Assembly: GCF_043643765.1 (NCBI RefSeq)
Contig: NZ_JBHZSP010000013.1
Location: forward strand, 45,161-109,160
DNA length: 64,000 bases
Reading direction: 5' to 3'
Source of the DNA: Marinomonas posidonica_A
Lineage (GTDB): Bacteria > Pseudomonadota > Gammaproteobacteria > Pseudomonadales > Marinomonadaceae
The stretch's first letter is position 1. Each line of letters opens with the position of its first letter. Below the pieces are notes generated by a model. That model searched no databases, was not told the origin of the DNA, and worked only from the letters and a program-made list of their open reading frames with translations. A program made the translations under genes and the position numbers. Positions 26,070-35,332 of this stretch are shown piece by piece.

Positions 26070-28850
26070 ATGATTAACATTCGTTTACCAAAACTTCAGC
26101 TAAACCATGACAACAAACTGTTTTGGTCTTTATTTTCACCTGTTTTTGGTATTTCTATTATCACGTGCGCATTCTTAATCTTCAGCCGCTTTAATGACCT
26201 TGACGATAATCTTTATCAACGTACGCAACACATCACTGAACAAGTCGCCACCACCAGCGAATACGCAATCGTATTTTCAGACCAAAATATGATGTATCGA
26301 ATTTTACAGAATGCGCTCAGCAACCAATATATAAGCAGCGTTCAATTGTTTAACAGTGAACAAAAAATTATCGCCGAACTGGGTACAGAGTTTGTCGTAA
26401 AATCAACCAACTTCCCAAACCGCAGCGAAATACAAACATTTCCTGATCATTTTATTTCCATTAGTGCAGTTCATTACAACAACAACGCATTGGATGGCGC
26501 ATTTAATCCACAATCGGACTTATTTGGCCCAGTAAGCCAACAAAACCTCATTGGCTGGGTCAAAATTCAAGCCGATACCGCACTAGTTCAAATCAAAAAG
26601 TATCAATATGCTAGCTTAGTTCTATTAGTTTTCTTTGCCTTCAATTTAGGCAGTGGACTCATTTTCTTACGCATCACCAAACAATTGATACTGCCCGTTA
26701 AAAATGTCGAAAGCACTTTGAACAAACTGGCAAAAGAACAATTTTCTGCGGCAAAACTGTTGCGCCTCCCAGCAGAATATCAATCTCTGCAAAAAGATTT
26801 GTTGTTTCTAACAGAGCGACTTGAACACAACAAGCATGAAATGAATGCTGGGATCGAACAAGCAACAGAAGACCTTCGCCGAAGCATGGACAGTATGGAA
26901 GAAAAAAGTGCCCAATTACACATTGCCAACCGAGAAGCAATGGAATCCAATCGCCTAAAATCTCAGTTTCTCGCCAATATCAGCCATGAAGTCAGAACCC
27001 CTTTAAATGCCATCTTGGGATATACCAAGACCCTACAAAAAGGCATCAAGGACCCACAACATAAACTGTATATCGATACCATTGAACAATCGACAAACAG
27101 TTTGCTCGCCATCATTGGCGATATCTTAGACTTTTCCAAAATAGAAGCGGGAAAATTAAGCTTAGAAAGCAATCACTTTAACCTTCGAGCTTTAATCGAT
27201 GATGTTTACCAAACCCTGAGCATCAACCTGCTAACCAAAGAAAAGCAGATTGATCTGGTGACAGAATACGATGTACAACTGCCAGAATGGATCATTGGAG
27301 ACAGCACTCGCATTCGCCAGATCCTCACCAACCTAATTGGTAATGCTATTAAGTTTACCCATCAAGGCTCAGTCAAAACTAAAGTATCTTGTCAGGCCCA
27401 ATCTGATAATAAGCTAACCCTACTATTCCAAATCGTCGACACCGGCATTGGTATCCCAGAACATAAAATTGATCGTCTTTTTAAACCATTCTCACAAGTA
27501 GACACCAGCACAACACGACAGTTTGGCGGCACAGGACTAGGGCTAGTAATCAGTAAAAAATTGGTTGAGCAAATGCAAGGAAAAATCGAGGTCAGCAGCG
27601 ATCCAAGCATTGGCTCTACATTTCGCTTCTCTCTTTGTCTACAAGCTTCTGGGAACCTAATGAATCAAAAAGACTCATTAGACCGACATATCATTCTACT
27701 CGAACCTAGCAGCACCTATCGAGCTCATCTAACCAGCTATTTACATAGCATCGGGGTTAAAACCACCCGTTGTAGTGACATCGAACAATTGATTTCCGCT
27801 CTGCATGAAAAGGCCAGCACTGTTGACGGTATTATGCTGAGCTTAGGACCAGAAGAAAGCAGCGTAGAAGAAACAAAAGAATTGATTAGTTATGCTGGTC
27901 AACACTTTGCCATACCCTGCATTGTCATGATTCAACCTCCTAGAAGCATCACCCAAAATCCAGAGCTCAAGGCTCTTGCTAGCGAAATGCTACTCAAACC
28001 AGTCAGCCATGATCGCCTTTATAAAGCATTACAACAAATCAACCAAAGAGGGATTCAAGGTGAGGATGACATTAGCCCTGTTATTGAATCAAATCAGACG
28101 CGTAAAGGCCTTAGAATCTTGGCAGTAGACGATGCGCCAATCAATTTACAACTGCTCAGTCATTGGTTACAACCACACGGCATCGACGTTACGTTAGCCT
28201 ATAGTGGTCAGCAAGCCTTGGCATTAGCATCTGAGCAAGCATTTGACCTCATTTTCATGGATATCCAGATGCCAGAAATGGATGGCATGGAGACTACTCA
28301 ACAATTACGACAATTAAACGCCTATCAAAACACACCAATCATTGCCCTAACGGCACACGCCCTTGGTTCAGAGCAACAACAAATTCTCGCCAGTGGCATG
28401 AATGCTTACTTAACTAAACCCATTGATGAAGAAGTATTGTTTCGCACCATAGACGAGTGGTGCTCTAATACCAAAACCTTCCAGCAACAAGTTGATGCCA
28501 CATTAGTGAATATTTTCGACATGCAAAAAGCCTTAGACATCGTCAATGGTAAAGCAGACATCGCTAAAGAAATGTTTACCATGTTGGCCGACTCACTAGA
28601 CAACGAAAAAAAGCTAATTCAGCATCACTTAGAACACCAAGACACGGAAAAGCTCATTGAAGTAGTTCACCGAATTCACGGTGCATCTAAATACACTGGT
28701 ACCTTTAATATTGCGCGTCATGCTGGCTTTTTAGAAACACACTTAAAAGAACTTGGCATGGAAGATGTAGAAGGCGTAGCGGAAGATTTCATTCACGCCA
28801 TTGATGATCTGCTAAATCATAGAGATCTGATTACTTGGTCTCAAGAATAA
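26070..28850 (+). CDS. barA: Hybrid sensor histidine kinase BarA/GacS
   Basis: BarA phosphorylates the regulator UvrY/GacA, which drives CsrA-sequestering small RNAs. In the 926-residue protein: TM1 about 18-40, periplasmic region, TM2 about 180-200, HAMP, HisKA with phospho-His306 in ISHEVRTPLNA, HATPase (NLIGNAIKFTHQG, DTGIGIPEHKI, GGTGLGL), a degenerate receiver-like stretch (about 535-655), a true receiver with Asp731 in FMDIQMPEMDG, and an HPt domain with His870 in HRIHGASKYTG. This matches the E. coli BarA layout (918 residues). The 3' end overlaps acpS by 20 bp on the opposite strand. Confidence 0.94.
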   Translation: MINIRLPKLQLNHDNKLFWSLFSPVFGISIITCAFLIFSRFNDLDDNLYQRTQHITEQVATTSEYAIVFSDQNMMYRILQNALSNQYISSVQLFNSEQKIIAELGTEFVVKSTNFPNRSEIQTFPDHFISISAVHYNNNALDGAFNPQSDLFGPVSQQNLIGWVKIQADTALVQIKKYQYASLVLLVFFAFNLGSGLIFLRITKQLILPVKNVESTLNKLAKEQFSAAKLLRLPAEYQSLQKDLLFLTERLEHNKHEMNAGIEQATEDLRRSMDSMEEKSAQLHIANREAMESNRLKSQFLANISHEVRTPLNAILGYTKTLQKGIKDPQHKLYIDTIEQSTNSLLAIIGDILDFSKIEAGKLSLESNHFNLRALIDDVYQTLSINLLTKEKQIDLVTEYDVQLPEWIIGDSTRIRQILTNLIGNAIKFTHQGSVKTKVSCQAQSDNKLTLLFQIVDTGIGIPEHKIDRLFKPFSQVDTSTTRQFGGTGLGLVISKKLVEQMQGKIEVSSDPSIGSTFRFSLCLQASGNLMNQKDSLDRHIILLEPSSTYRAHLTSYLHSIGVKTTRCSDIEQLISALHEKASTVDGIMLSLGPEESSVEETKELISYAGQHFAIPCIVMIQPPRSITQNPELKALASEMLLKPVSHDRLYKALQQINQRGIQGEDDISPVIESNQTRKGLRILAVDDAPINLQLLSHWLQPHGIDVTLAYSGQQALALASEQAFDLIFMDIQMPEMDGMETTQQLRQLNAYQNTPIIALTAHALGSEQQQILASGMNAYLTKPIDEEVLFRTIDEWCSNTKTFQQQVDATLVNIFDMQKALDIVNGKADIAKEMFTMLADSLDNEKKLIQHHLEHQDTEKLIEVVHRIHGASKYTGTFNIARHAGFLETHLKELGMEDVEGVAEDFIHAIDDLLNHRDLITWSQE

Positions 28851-29214
28851 CAAAAGCCTGCGCATAAGCACGCTCATCCGTTAAGCTTAAATGCCACACC
28901 ACTGGGTGCTCAAAACGCACAGAAATACTATCGTCCACCTCTAAAAAAGGCTGACCAGAAGGTAGGTTAATCACAGTAAAATGCTGAAAGCTGACACCAG
29001 AACCAATGCCTGTTCCCAAAGCCTTCACCGCCGCTTCTTTCGCAGCAAAGCGTTTTGCCACATAAGCATTGGCTTGATCTGGATGAGAAATAGCCTGCCA
29101 ACGTTGCTTCTCTTGTGCGGTTAGAATGCGATCGACAAATCGCTCACCCAAACGCGCCACAGAATCAGCAATACGTTCAATTTCAACCAAATCAGTTCCA
29201 ACACCTAAAATCAC
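28831..29214 (-). CDS. acpS: Holo-[acyl-carrier-protein] synthase
   Basis: AcpS attaches 4'-phosphopantetheine from CoA to the acyl carrier protein. The 127-residue protein starts ILGVGTDLVEIERI (Mg-binding Asp8) and has the second motif YVAKRFAAKEAAVKALGTGI. The start codon is GTG at 29214 with AAGGG upstream. It lies 30 bp after recO, where E. coli and many relatives have pdxJ between the two. It converges on barA with a 20-bp overlap of coding ends. Confidence 0.94.
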   Translation of the reverse strand: MILGVGTDLVEIERIADSVARLGERFVDRILTAQEKQRWQAISHPDQANAYVAKRFAAKEAAVKALGTGIGSGVSFQHFTVINLPSGQPFLEVDDSISVRFEHPVVWHLSLTDERAYAQAFVILETK

Positions 29215-29244
29215 AACGCTACCCTTATCGTTAAAACGCCCTTA

Positions 29245-29979
29245 CTAGGCTCGAAATACTGGCACACCTAAATGTAACTCGCCATTGAATGAGGTGGCTG
29301 GCAGCAACTCACGAGACACTACCGGCTTACCATTTAACAAACCATCTAACCAATGCCGATGCAATACCTTTGCTAAGCTTAAAACCTGTTTATTACGCCA
29401 TGCACCAACGTGATATTGTAATGCCACTTGTCCTTCAACGAAGAGAATCGGGGCTTGCTTCAATATCTCACCATGATAAGGACGTAAACCGAATTGACCA
29501 TGAAACTGATACATCTGCTTCGCGTCCAACGGTTCACCACGCCCCGTCACCCCCATACTAATGCTCGACCCCAAGTCAGCAAACAGCCCCACTTCAAAAC
29601 GCCTTAACAAAGGCGCTATGGGCGCACCAGCATGCAAATTTTCAATCAGCCATTGGTATAAAGCATAGACATCTGGAAGAGGCAAATTGGTCGGTAACAG
29701 CTTCTCTAGCAATTCATGGACATACAAAGCCGCGTACAAATTGAGCCCTTCAAGTGAACTTGGGGCAGACAGAGACTCCAAGCTTTTGATCGTCTTTAAG
29801 TCACTGCGTCCCACATACTCCAGCTCATAACGCAAAAAAGGCCCAGGTAAGACCCGAGCCTCTTTTTTTGGTAATCGCCAAACACCGCGCATCAACCCCT
29901 GTTCTTCGGTCAATAGGTCAACCAACACCTTATTGTCCTGAAACGGACGAGTATGAATGACATACCCATTAGCGCGCAT
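29245..29979 (-). CDS. recO: DNA repair protein RecO
   Basis: RecO loads RecA on SSB-coated DNA in the RecFOR pathway. The 244-residue protein has an N-terminal OB fold (GYVIHTRPFQDNKVLVDLLTEEQGL) and the helical C-terminal region with LLRRFEVGLFADLG. As in other gammaproteobacteria it lacks the zinc-finger cysteines of Gram-positive RecO. Five bases separate it from the era stop, so the two are coupled. Confidence 0.93.
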   Translation of the reverse strand: MRANGYVIHTRPFQDNKVLVDLLTEEQGLMRGVWRLPKKEARVLPGPFLRYELEYVGRSDLKTIKSLESLSAPSSLEGLNLYAALYVHELLEKLLPTNLPLPDVYALYQWLIENLHAGAPIAPLLRRFEVGLFADLGSSISMGVTGRGEPLDAKQMYQFHGQFGLRPYHGEILKQAPILFVEGQVALQYHVGAWRNKQVLSLAKVLHRHWLDGLLNGKPVVSRELLPATSFNGELHLGVPVFRA

Positions 29980-29984
29980 CCGAC

Positions 29985-30887
29985 TTATTCTTCCTGATAA
30001 CCCAGACTGGCTAAAGCACGCTCATCATCAGACCAACCAGAACGCACTTTAATCCATAAATTCAACATCACTTTATGTTGAAACAACTCTTCCATATCAA
30101 TACGAGCTTCTTTACCAATAAGCTTAATCTTTTCTCCACGATCACCAATGATGATGCGCTTTTGACCATTGCGTTCAACCAAAATCAAGGCACTAATATG
30201 AATCGCAGACTCTTCGTAAACAAACTCTTCAATTTGTACCGCCACTTCATAGGGCACTTCCTGGCCCAATTGACGGGTAATTTTTTCACGGACGATTTCA
30301 GCTGCTAAGAAACGCGAACTGCGATTGGTGATTTGATCTTCTGGGTAATACTGCATTCCCTCTGGAATATAGCTTTCCACTAAACGCTCAAGTCGATCTA
30401 GATTTTTATTTCGCAGTGCTGAGATCGGCACAATTTGAGCAAAGTCCATGCGTTCAGATAAATTCGCCAAACGAGGCAGCAACTCGTCTTTCTGATCCAG
30501 CTGATCGACTTTATTGACCACCAAGACCACAGGACAAGAGGCAAACTTTACCTTTTGTAAGACGGATTCGTCTTCCTCGGTCCAACGATCTGCGTCCACT
30601 ACAAATAACACCAAATCCACATCTTTCAATGCTGCAGTCGCAGTCCGATTCATAATGCGATTAATGGCTTTGGTTTCCCCCAAATGCAATCCAGGAGTGT
30701 CCACATAAATGGCCTGAATATGCCCCTCGGTTTTCACACCGAGAATCTGATCTCGCGTGGTCTGTGGCTTACGAGAGGTAATAGAGAGTTTTTGCCCTAG
30801 AATATGGTTAAGCAGGGTCGATTTGCCCACATTCGGGCGGCCAACTATGGCAATATAACCACAATGGGTTACTTCAACATCAGACAT
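29985..30887 (-). CDS. era: GTPase Era
   Basis: Era is an essential GTPase that binds the 3' end of 16S rRNA during 30S assembly. The 300-residue protein shows G1 GRPNVGKSTLLN, G3 DTPGLH, G4 NKVDQ, G5 SALRNK, and a C-terminal KH domain (VQIEEFVYEES... RIIIGDRGEKIKLIG). It overlaps the rnc stop by 8 bp, the classic rnc-era coupling, and is followed by recO. Confidence 0.97.
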   Translation of the reverse strand: MSDVEVTHCGYIAIVGRPNVGKSTLLNHILGQKLSITSRKPQTTRDQILGVKTEGHIQAIYVDTPGLHLGETKAINRIMNRTATAALKDVDLVLFVVDADRWTEEDESVLQKVKFASCPVVLVVNKVDQLDQKDELLPRLANLSERMDFAQIVPISALRNKNLDRLERLVESYIPEGMQYYPEDQITNRSSRFLAAEIVREKITRQLGQEVPYEVAVQIEEFVYEESAIHISALILVERNGQKRIIIGDRGEKIKLIGKEARIDMEELFQHKVMLNLWIKVRSGWSDDERALASLGYQEE

Positions 30888-31563
30888 TCACTTTTTCCAA
30901 CTTTTCTAGGGCTTTGGCCGCTGCATTTTGTTCAGCGATACGACGACTGTTACCACAACCTTCTATCGCGTCATCACACAATTCAATATGACAATGAACA
31001 TGAAACGTTTGATCATGAGGTTCACCAACAATATCCACAACATCGTATTGAGGCAGAGCATGTTTTCTGGCTTGCAAGTATTCTTGCAAACGTGTTTTGG
31101 CGTCTTTCGTCACCACTTTCAGCGAGGTCGCATTCAAACGATCTTTGTACCAAGCTAAAATATGTTGACGACAAACGTCCATGCCAGCATCTAAATACAT
31201 AGCGCCGATAATACCTTCAACACTGTCGGCTAAAATTGAGTCACGACGAAAACCACCACTCTTCAACTCACCAGCACCCAACTTCAAAAAGTCTCCAAGC
31301 TGAAATTCACGCGCTAATTCAGCCAAGGTATCCCCTTTAACCAATGAGGCACGTAAGCGACTTAATTCTCCTTCCTTGGCTTTTGGAAAACGATGAAACA
31401 AGTCTTCCGCTATCACATAATTGAGAATCGAATCACCTAAGAACTCAAGGCGCTCATTGTTTTTCCCGCCATAACTGCGGTGTGTCAGCGCCAGTTCAAG
31501 CAATCCAAGGTCGGCAAAAAAGTAGCCTATGCGCCGACACAACTTCTGATACAGTGAACTCAA
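30880..31563 (-). CDS. rnc: Ribonuclease III
   Basis: RNase III cleaves double-stranded RNA in rRNA precursors and many mRNAs. The 227-residue product has the signature NERLEFLGDSILNYVIAE, the second acidic motif DSVEGIIGAMYLDAG, and a C-terminal double-stranded RNA-binding domain (KTRLQEYLQARKH...). The start codon is TTG at 31563, with GGAGA at good spacing upstream. The non-ATG start may limit output, in keeping with rnc being autoregulated in E. coli. It lies 15 bp after lepB. Confidence 0.96.
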   Translation of the reverse strand: MSSLYQKLCRRIGYFFADLGLLELALTHRSYGGKNNERLEFLGDSILNYVIAEDLFHRFPKAKEGELSRLRASLVKGDTLAELAREFQLGDFLKLGAGELKSGGFRRDSILADSVEGIIGAMYLDAGMDVCRQHILAWYKDRLNATSLKVVTKDAKTRLQEYLQARKHALPQYDVVDIVGEPHDQTFHVHCHIELCDDAIEGCGNSRRIAEQNAAAKALEKLEKVNV

Positions 31564-31578
31564 AATGTCTCCAATTAT

Positions 31579-32403
31579 TTATTCAATTAAACCGTTATTT
31601 TTAAAACTTGGGATACTGAAAAAATCGTCCCAATGAAGCCACACATAAAATGCACGCCCCTTCATATTTTCTTCTGGCACAAAGCCCCAGAAGCGACTAT
31701 CTGCGCTGTTATCGCGGTTATCACCCATCACAAAATAATGACCTTCCGGAACAACCCAATTACCTTCATGTGGTGTGTTGCGATTACTATTATAGATATC
31801 GTGCTCAACTCCACCTAAGTTTTCCTTAAATAAAGTAACTGGCTCTCTATTCGGATTGAGCGAAATAGGCAAAGCGGCCAAAAACGCTTTACTGACCTGC
31901 TGACCATTCACCGTTAACACCTTATCGTGATAGCGGATCTTGTCACCAGGCAAACCAACCAAACGCTTAATGTAGTTTAGACTAGGATCCAAAGGATATT
32001 TAAACACCACCACATCGCCACGCTTCGGTTCAGACGTTGGGATTAATGTGGTATTGGTAACAGGCAAGCGCAAGCCATAATCAAACTTATTCACCAGAAT
32101 GAAATCGCCGATCTGCAACGTCGGTAACATAGATCCTGATGGGATTTGAAACGGTTCAACCACAAACGAGCGCAAGCCAAATATCACCGCGATAATCACA
32201 AAGTAAGATTTGACCTCAGATACCAGCTTAGGCGTATCAGCCAAACGTTCTTTGGCTTCTTTACTTATGGCCTTTTGCGCCGCTTGATCCATACCAGACA
32301 AAATCTGTTTACGCTTTGGCGCAAACACAATACGGTCATATACCCAGAAAGCACCAGTAACCAAAAAGGCAACGGCCAGTATCAACTCAAAATCAAAACC
32401 CAT
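31579..32403 (-). CDS. lepB: Signal peptidase I
   Basis: LepB removes Sec signal peptides at the periplasmic face. The 274-residue protein has two N-terminal membrane segments (about 5-22 and 68-84), the catalytic serine in QIPSGSMLPTL, and the catalytic lysine in DVVFKYPLDPSLNYIKRLVGLPGD. GHYFVMGDNRDNSADSR follows. Shorter than E. coli LepB (324) but usual for Pseudomonas relatives. GGAG precedes the ATG. It lies between lepA and rnc. Confidence 0.96.
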   Translation of the reverse strand: MGFDFELILAVAFLVTGAFWVYDRIVFAPKRKQILSGMDQAAQKAISKEAKERLADTPKLVSEVKSYFVIIAVIFGLRSFVVEPFQIPSGSMLPTLQIGDFILVNKFDYGLRLPVTNTTLIPTSEPKRGDVVVFKYPLDPSLNYIKRLVGLPGDKIRYHDKVLTVNGQQVSKAFLAALPISLNPNREPVTLFKENLGGVEHDIYNSNRNTPHEGNWVVPEGHYFVMGDNRDNSADSRFWGFVPEENMKGRAFYVWLHWDDFFSIPSFKNNGLIE

Positions 32404-32449
32404 ACAACATTACTCCACCGAGATGCTCACGCATCGATTTGGTTTTTTA

Positions 32450-34255
32450 TTAGCTGTCCAGCTGCAAAACCGCAAGGAAAGCAGATTGTGGCACTTCCAC
32501 ATTACCGACCTGCTTCATGCGTTTTTTACCTTCTTTCTGCTTCTGTAACAATTTTTTCTTACGACTCACATCACCACCGTAACATTTTGCTGTTACATTT
32601 TTGCGCATGGCTTTTACGGTCGTACGTGAAATCACTTTTGCTCCAACCGCACCTTGAATCGCCACATCAAACATTTGACGTGGAATCAAATCTTTCATTT
32701 TTTCACACAAAGCACGCCCTTTAGATTGAACGTTATCCTTGTGCATAATCAAAGCCAAAGCATCGACACGCTCGCCATTGATCAAGATGTCTAAGCGACA
32801 TAAAGCCGCTGCACTAAAATGCGAGAAGCTATAATCTAAAGAGGCAAAACCACGGCTACAAGATTTCAATTTATCAAAGAAATCCATCACCACTTCGTTC
32901 ATCGGCAACTCATAACGTAATTGCACCTGACGACCAACATATTGCATGTCTTTTTGAACACCACGTTTTTCCACACAAAGTGTAATAACGTTACCTAAAA
33001 ACTCTTGCGGTACCAGAATGTTGGCTTCAACAATCGGTTCGCGCATCTCTTTGACCGTTCCCGGGTCAGGCATTTTAGAGGGGCTATCAACATACACCAC
33101 CTCGCCACTGTTTAACTCAATTTCATACACTACCGTTGGCGCGGTGGTAATCAAATCCAGATCGTATTCACGCTCCAAACGCTCTTGGATGATTTCCATG
33201 TGCAACATACCAAGGAAGCCACAACGAAAACCAAATCCTAACGCATCTGAGCTTTCTGGTTCATAAAACAAGGACGCATCATTTAACGTCAACTTGCCTA
33301 AGGCAACACGAAAGTCTTCGTAGTCATCTGAGCTAACAGGAAACAAGCCAGCGTAAACTTGTGGTTTTACTTTTTGGAAACCAGACAATTGCTCTACATC
33401 AGGAGTAGTGGCATGAGTAATGGTGTCGCCCACTGGCGCCCCATGAATGTCTTTAATACCCGCCACGACATAACCAACTTCACCCGCTTTCAAAACACCG
33501 GTTTCCTTACGTTTTGGCGTAAAAATGCCGGCCATGTCTACTGGATGTGCTTGCTTAGTGGATTTAATGAAGATCTTATCTTTCTTACGCAAAGTCCCCT
33601 GCTTGATTCGAACCAAAGACACAACGCCTAAGTAGTTATCAAACCATGAGTCAATGATGAGGGCTTGCAATGGAGCGTCCGTATCCCCTTCTGGCGCTGG
33701 TATCGTGGACACCAAGCGCTCCAATACGTCTTCAACCCCCATCCCAGTTTTCGCCGAACAAGTCACTGCGTCCATTGCATCAATGCCGATAATTTCTTCA
33801 ATCTCAGCACTCACTCTTTCGGGTTCTGCTTGCGGCAAATCAATTTTGTTCAAAACTGGCATGACCTCAAGGCCTTGCTCAATGGCAGTATAACAATTGG
33901 CAACAGACTGTGCTTCTACACCTTGCGCCGCATCCACTACCAACAAAGCCCCTTCACAAGCGGCCAATGAACGAGAAACCTCATATGAGAAGTCTACGTG
34001 CCCTGGAGTATCAATGAAATTTAACTGGTAGGTTTCGCCGTCTTTCGCTTGGTAATCCAAGGTCACACTTTGCGCCTTGATGGTAATACCACGCTCACGT
34101 TCAATGTCCATTGAATCAAGTACTTGAGCAGACATTTCACGTTCACTCAAACCTTCGCAGGCTTGAATAAAACGATCCGCCAAAGTGGATTTACCGTGGT
34201 CAATGTGGGCGATAATACTAAAATTGCGTATGTGCTTAAGATTGTTTGAAGACAC
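32450..34255 (-). CDS. lepA: Elongation factor 4 (LepA)
   Basis: EF4 is a ribosome-associated GTPase thought to help in 30S biogenesis and back-translocation. The 601-residue protein has IAHIDHGKSTLADR, RERGITIKAQ, FIDTPGHVDF, NKIDLPQAEP, and the unique LepA C-terminal domain ending RKKKLLQKQKEGKKRMKQVGNVE. The start is a GTG at 34255 with a weak GAG ribosome site. It heads the lepA-lepB-rnc-era-recO-acpS run. Confidence 0.97.
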   Translation of the reverse strand: MSSNNLKHIRNFSIIAHIDHGKSTLADRFIQACEGLSEREMSAQVLDSMDIERERGITIKAQSVTLDYQAKDGETYQLNFIDTPGHVDFSYEVSRSLAACEGALLVVDAAQGVEAQSVANCYTAIEQGLEVMPVLNKIDLPQAEPERVSAEIEEIIGIDAMDAVTCSAKTGMGVEDVLERLVSTIPAPEGDTDAPLQALIIDSWFDNYLGVVSLVRIKQGTLRKKDKIFIKSTKQAHPVDMAGIFTPKRKETGVLKAGEVGYVVAGIKDIHGAPVGDTITHATTPDVEQLSGFQKVKPQVYAGLFPVSSDDYEDFRVALGKLTLNDASLFYEPESSDALGFGFRCGFLGMLHMEIIQERLEREYDLDLITTAPTVVYEIELNSGEVVYVDSPSKMPDPGTVKEMREPIVEANILVPQEFLGNVITLCVEKRGVQKDMQYVGRQVQLRYELPMNEVVMDFFDKLKSCSRGFASLDYSFSHFSAAALCRLDILINGERVDALALIMHKDNVQSKGRALCEKMKDLIPRQMFDVAIQGAVGAKVISRTTVKAMRKNVTAKCYGGDVSRKKKLLQKQKEGKKRMKQVGNVEVPQSAFLAVLQLDS

Positions 34256-34446
34256 TATTTTCTCACACTATAAAAGCGATATTAAAATGATCATAGGTTG
34301 ATAAGAAGCCACAAGATAGCCAGTTTCCCACAAGATACTCTCTCGCAAAGCGCATCAAGCCGAGTTATCAACTTATTATCTGGTTAGAATTTGCCGAGCA
34401 TTCTACCGAAATTCCGCTTAGGACTCCATTGATTTCACGCCTTCCT

Positions 34447-35079
34447 TCAAGGCAAGACAATGCCTTTCTCTTTTAATACTCGCTCTACCGTATCCACGGT
34501 TGCTTGAGTATGAGCGTCAATCTCCAAATTTACCTTATCCCCAACAGACAAGATCGAAAACGTCGTTAATCGCAACGTTTCTGGAATTAAAGACACTTCC
34601 AGCCAATCATCACCTATGTCACTAATGGTCAAGCTAGCGCCATTCAATCCCACATAACCCTTATCAAACAAATAGCGTCGCGCATCCACTTCTTGCTGAC
34701 GATCCGTGACGAAACGAATGTGCACACTTTCCTCTATTTTCTCTATACGAGAAACCGTCACTGACGTCATGATATGGCCCGACATAACGTGACCACCAAT
34801 TTCATCGCCCATTCTAGCAGCACGTTCAAAATTCACCGTATCACCGACTTGCAATAAGCCAATATTGGTCAAGGCAAGCGTCGTATCAATGACATCGAAT
34901 GTCAGCACATCATGAGCTATTTCCGCCACCGTTAAGCAAACACCATTGATGGCCACACTGGCCCCCAACTGCTGACTTAACATCACCCCTTCAGGGAACA
35001 AGATTTCTAAACGTTTATTTCGACCATCTTGAGTAACCGATTGAACACTTGCCTTGCCTTGAATAATACCTGTAAACAT
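34447..35079 (-). CDS. ribE: Riboflavin synthase alpha chain
   Basis: This enzyme dismutates two 6,7-dimethyl-8-ribityllumazine molecules to riboflavin. The 210-residue protein has two lumazine-binding repeats: MFTGIIQGKA... with VNFERAARMGDEIGGHVMSGHI, and a second with GASLTISDIGDDWLEVSLIPETL, ending VDTVERVLKEK. It most resembles the E. coli RibC/RibE type by eye. It stands alone, away from the other rib genes. No FMN-riboswitch motif is visible in the 253 bp upstream. Confidence 0.9.
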   Translation of the reverse strand: MFTGIIQGKASVQSVTQDGRNKRLEILFPEGVMLSQQLGASVAINGVCLTVAEIAHDVLTFDVIDTTLALTNIGLLQVGDTVNFERAARMGDEIGGHVMSGHIMTSVTVSRIEKIEESVHIRFVTDRQQEVDARRYLFDKGYVGLNGASLTISDIGDDWLEVSLIPETLRLTTFSILSVGDKVNLEIDAHTQATVDTVERVLKEKGIVLP

Positions 35080-35332
35080 AAGCTCCCCTACTTCTGGTCA
35101 GCATAAAAAAGAAACAACATTGCGCAAGATTCATACTTAATTTCGGCACTGAAGAAGAATTGAACACTCCCTCGCAAAGCACGATTTATACTGGCCTCCA
35201 ATGAGTTATCATTAAGTCACCAATAGGGTTATCCACAGGTTACGGGGATAACCGAAACACGCAAGCTAAACCCTACTAATGCGCCCTAATTTCCACTTTT
35301 CAAGCAAGCCGAGGTAACTAATTACGCATTAT

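Noticed and set aside
34337..35218. Similar stretches flanking ribE (CTCGCAAAGC followed later by GAGTTATCA on both sides).
   Set aside because: Spacing between the two parts differs (about 20 and 32 bp), and the match is too short to call a repeat or a transposon scar.
35227..35253. TTATCCACA, a perfect DnaA-box sequence, inside an inverted repeat (GGTTATCC / GGATAACC).
   Set aside because: It is a single strong box with no dnaA, dnaN or gidA nearby and no box cluster, so it is not an origin. It may be a chance match or a lone DnaA site.
35080..35332. Possible FMN riboswitch upstream of riboflavin synthase.
   Set aside because: I found none of the conserved RFN-element blocks. The gene may simply have its own promoter here.
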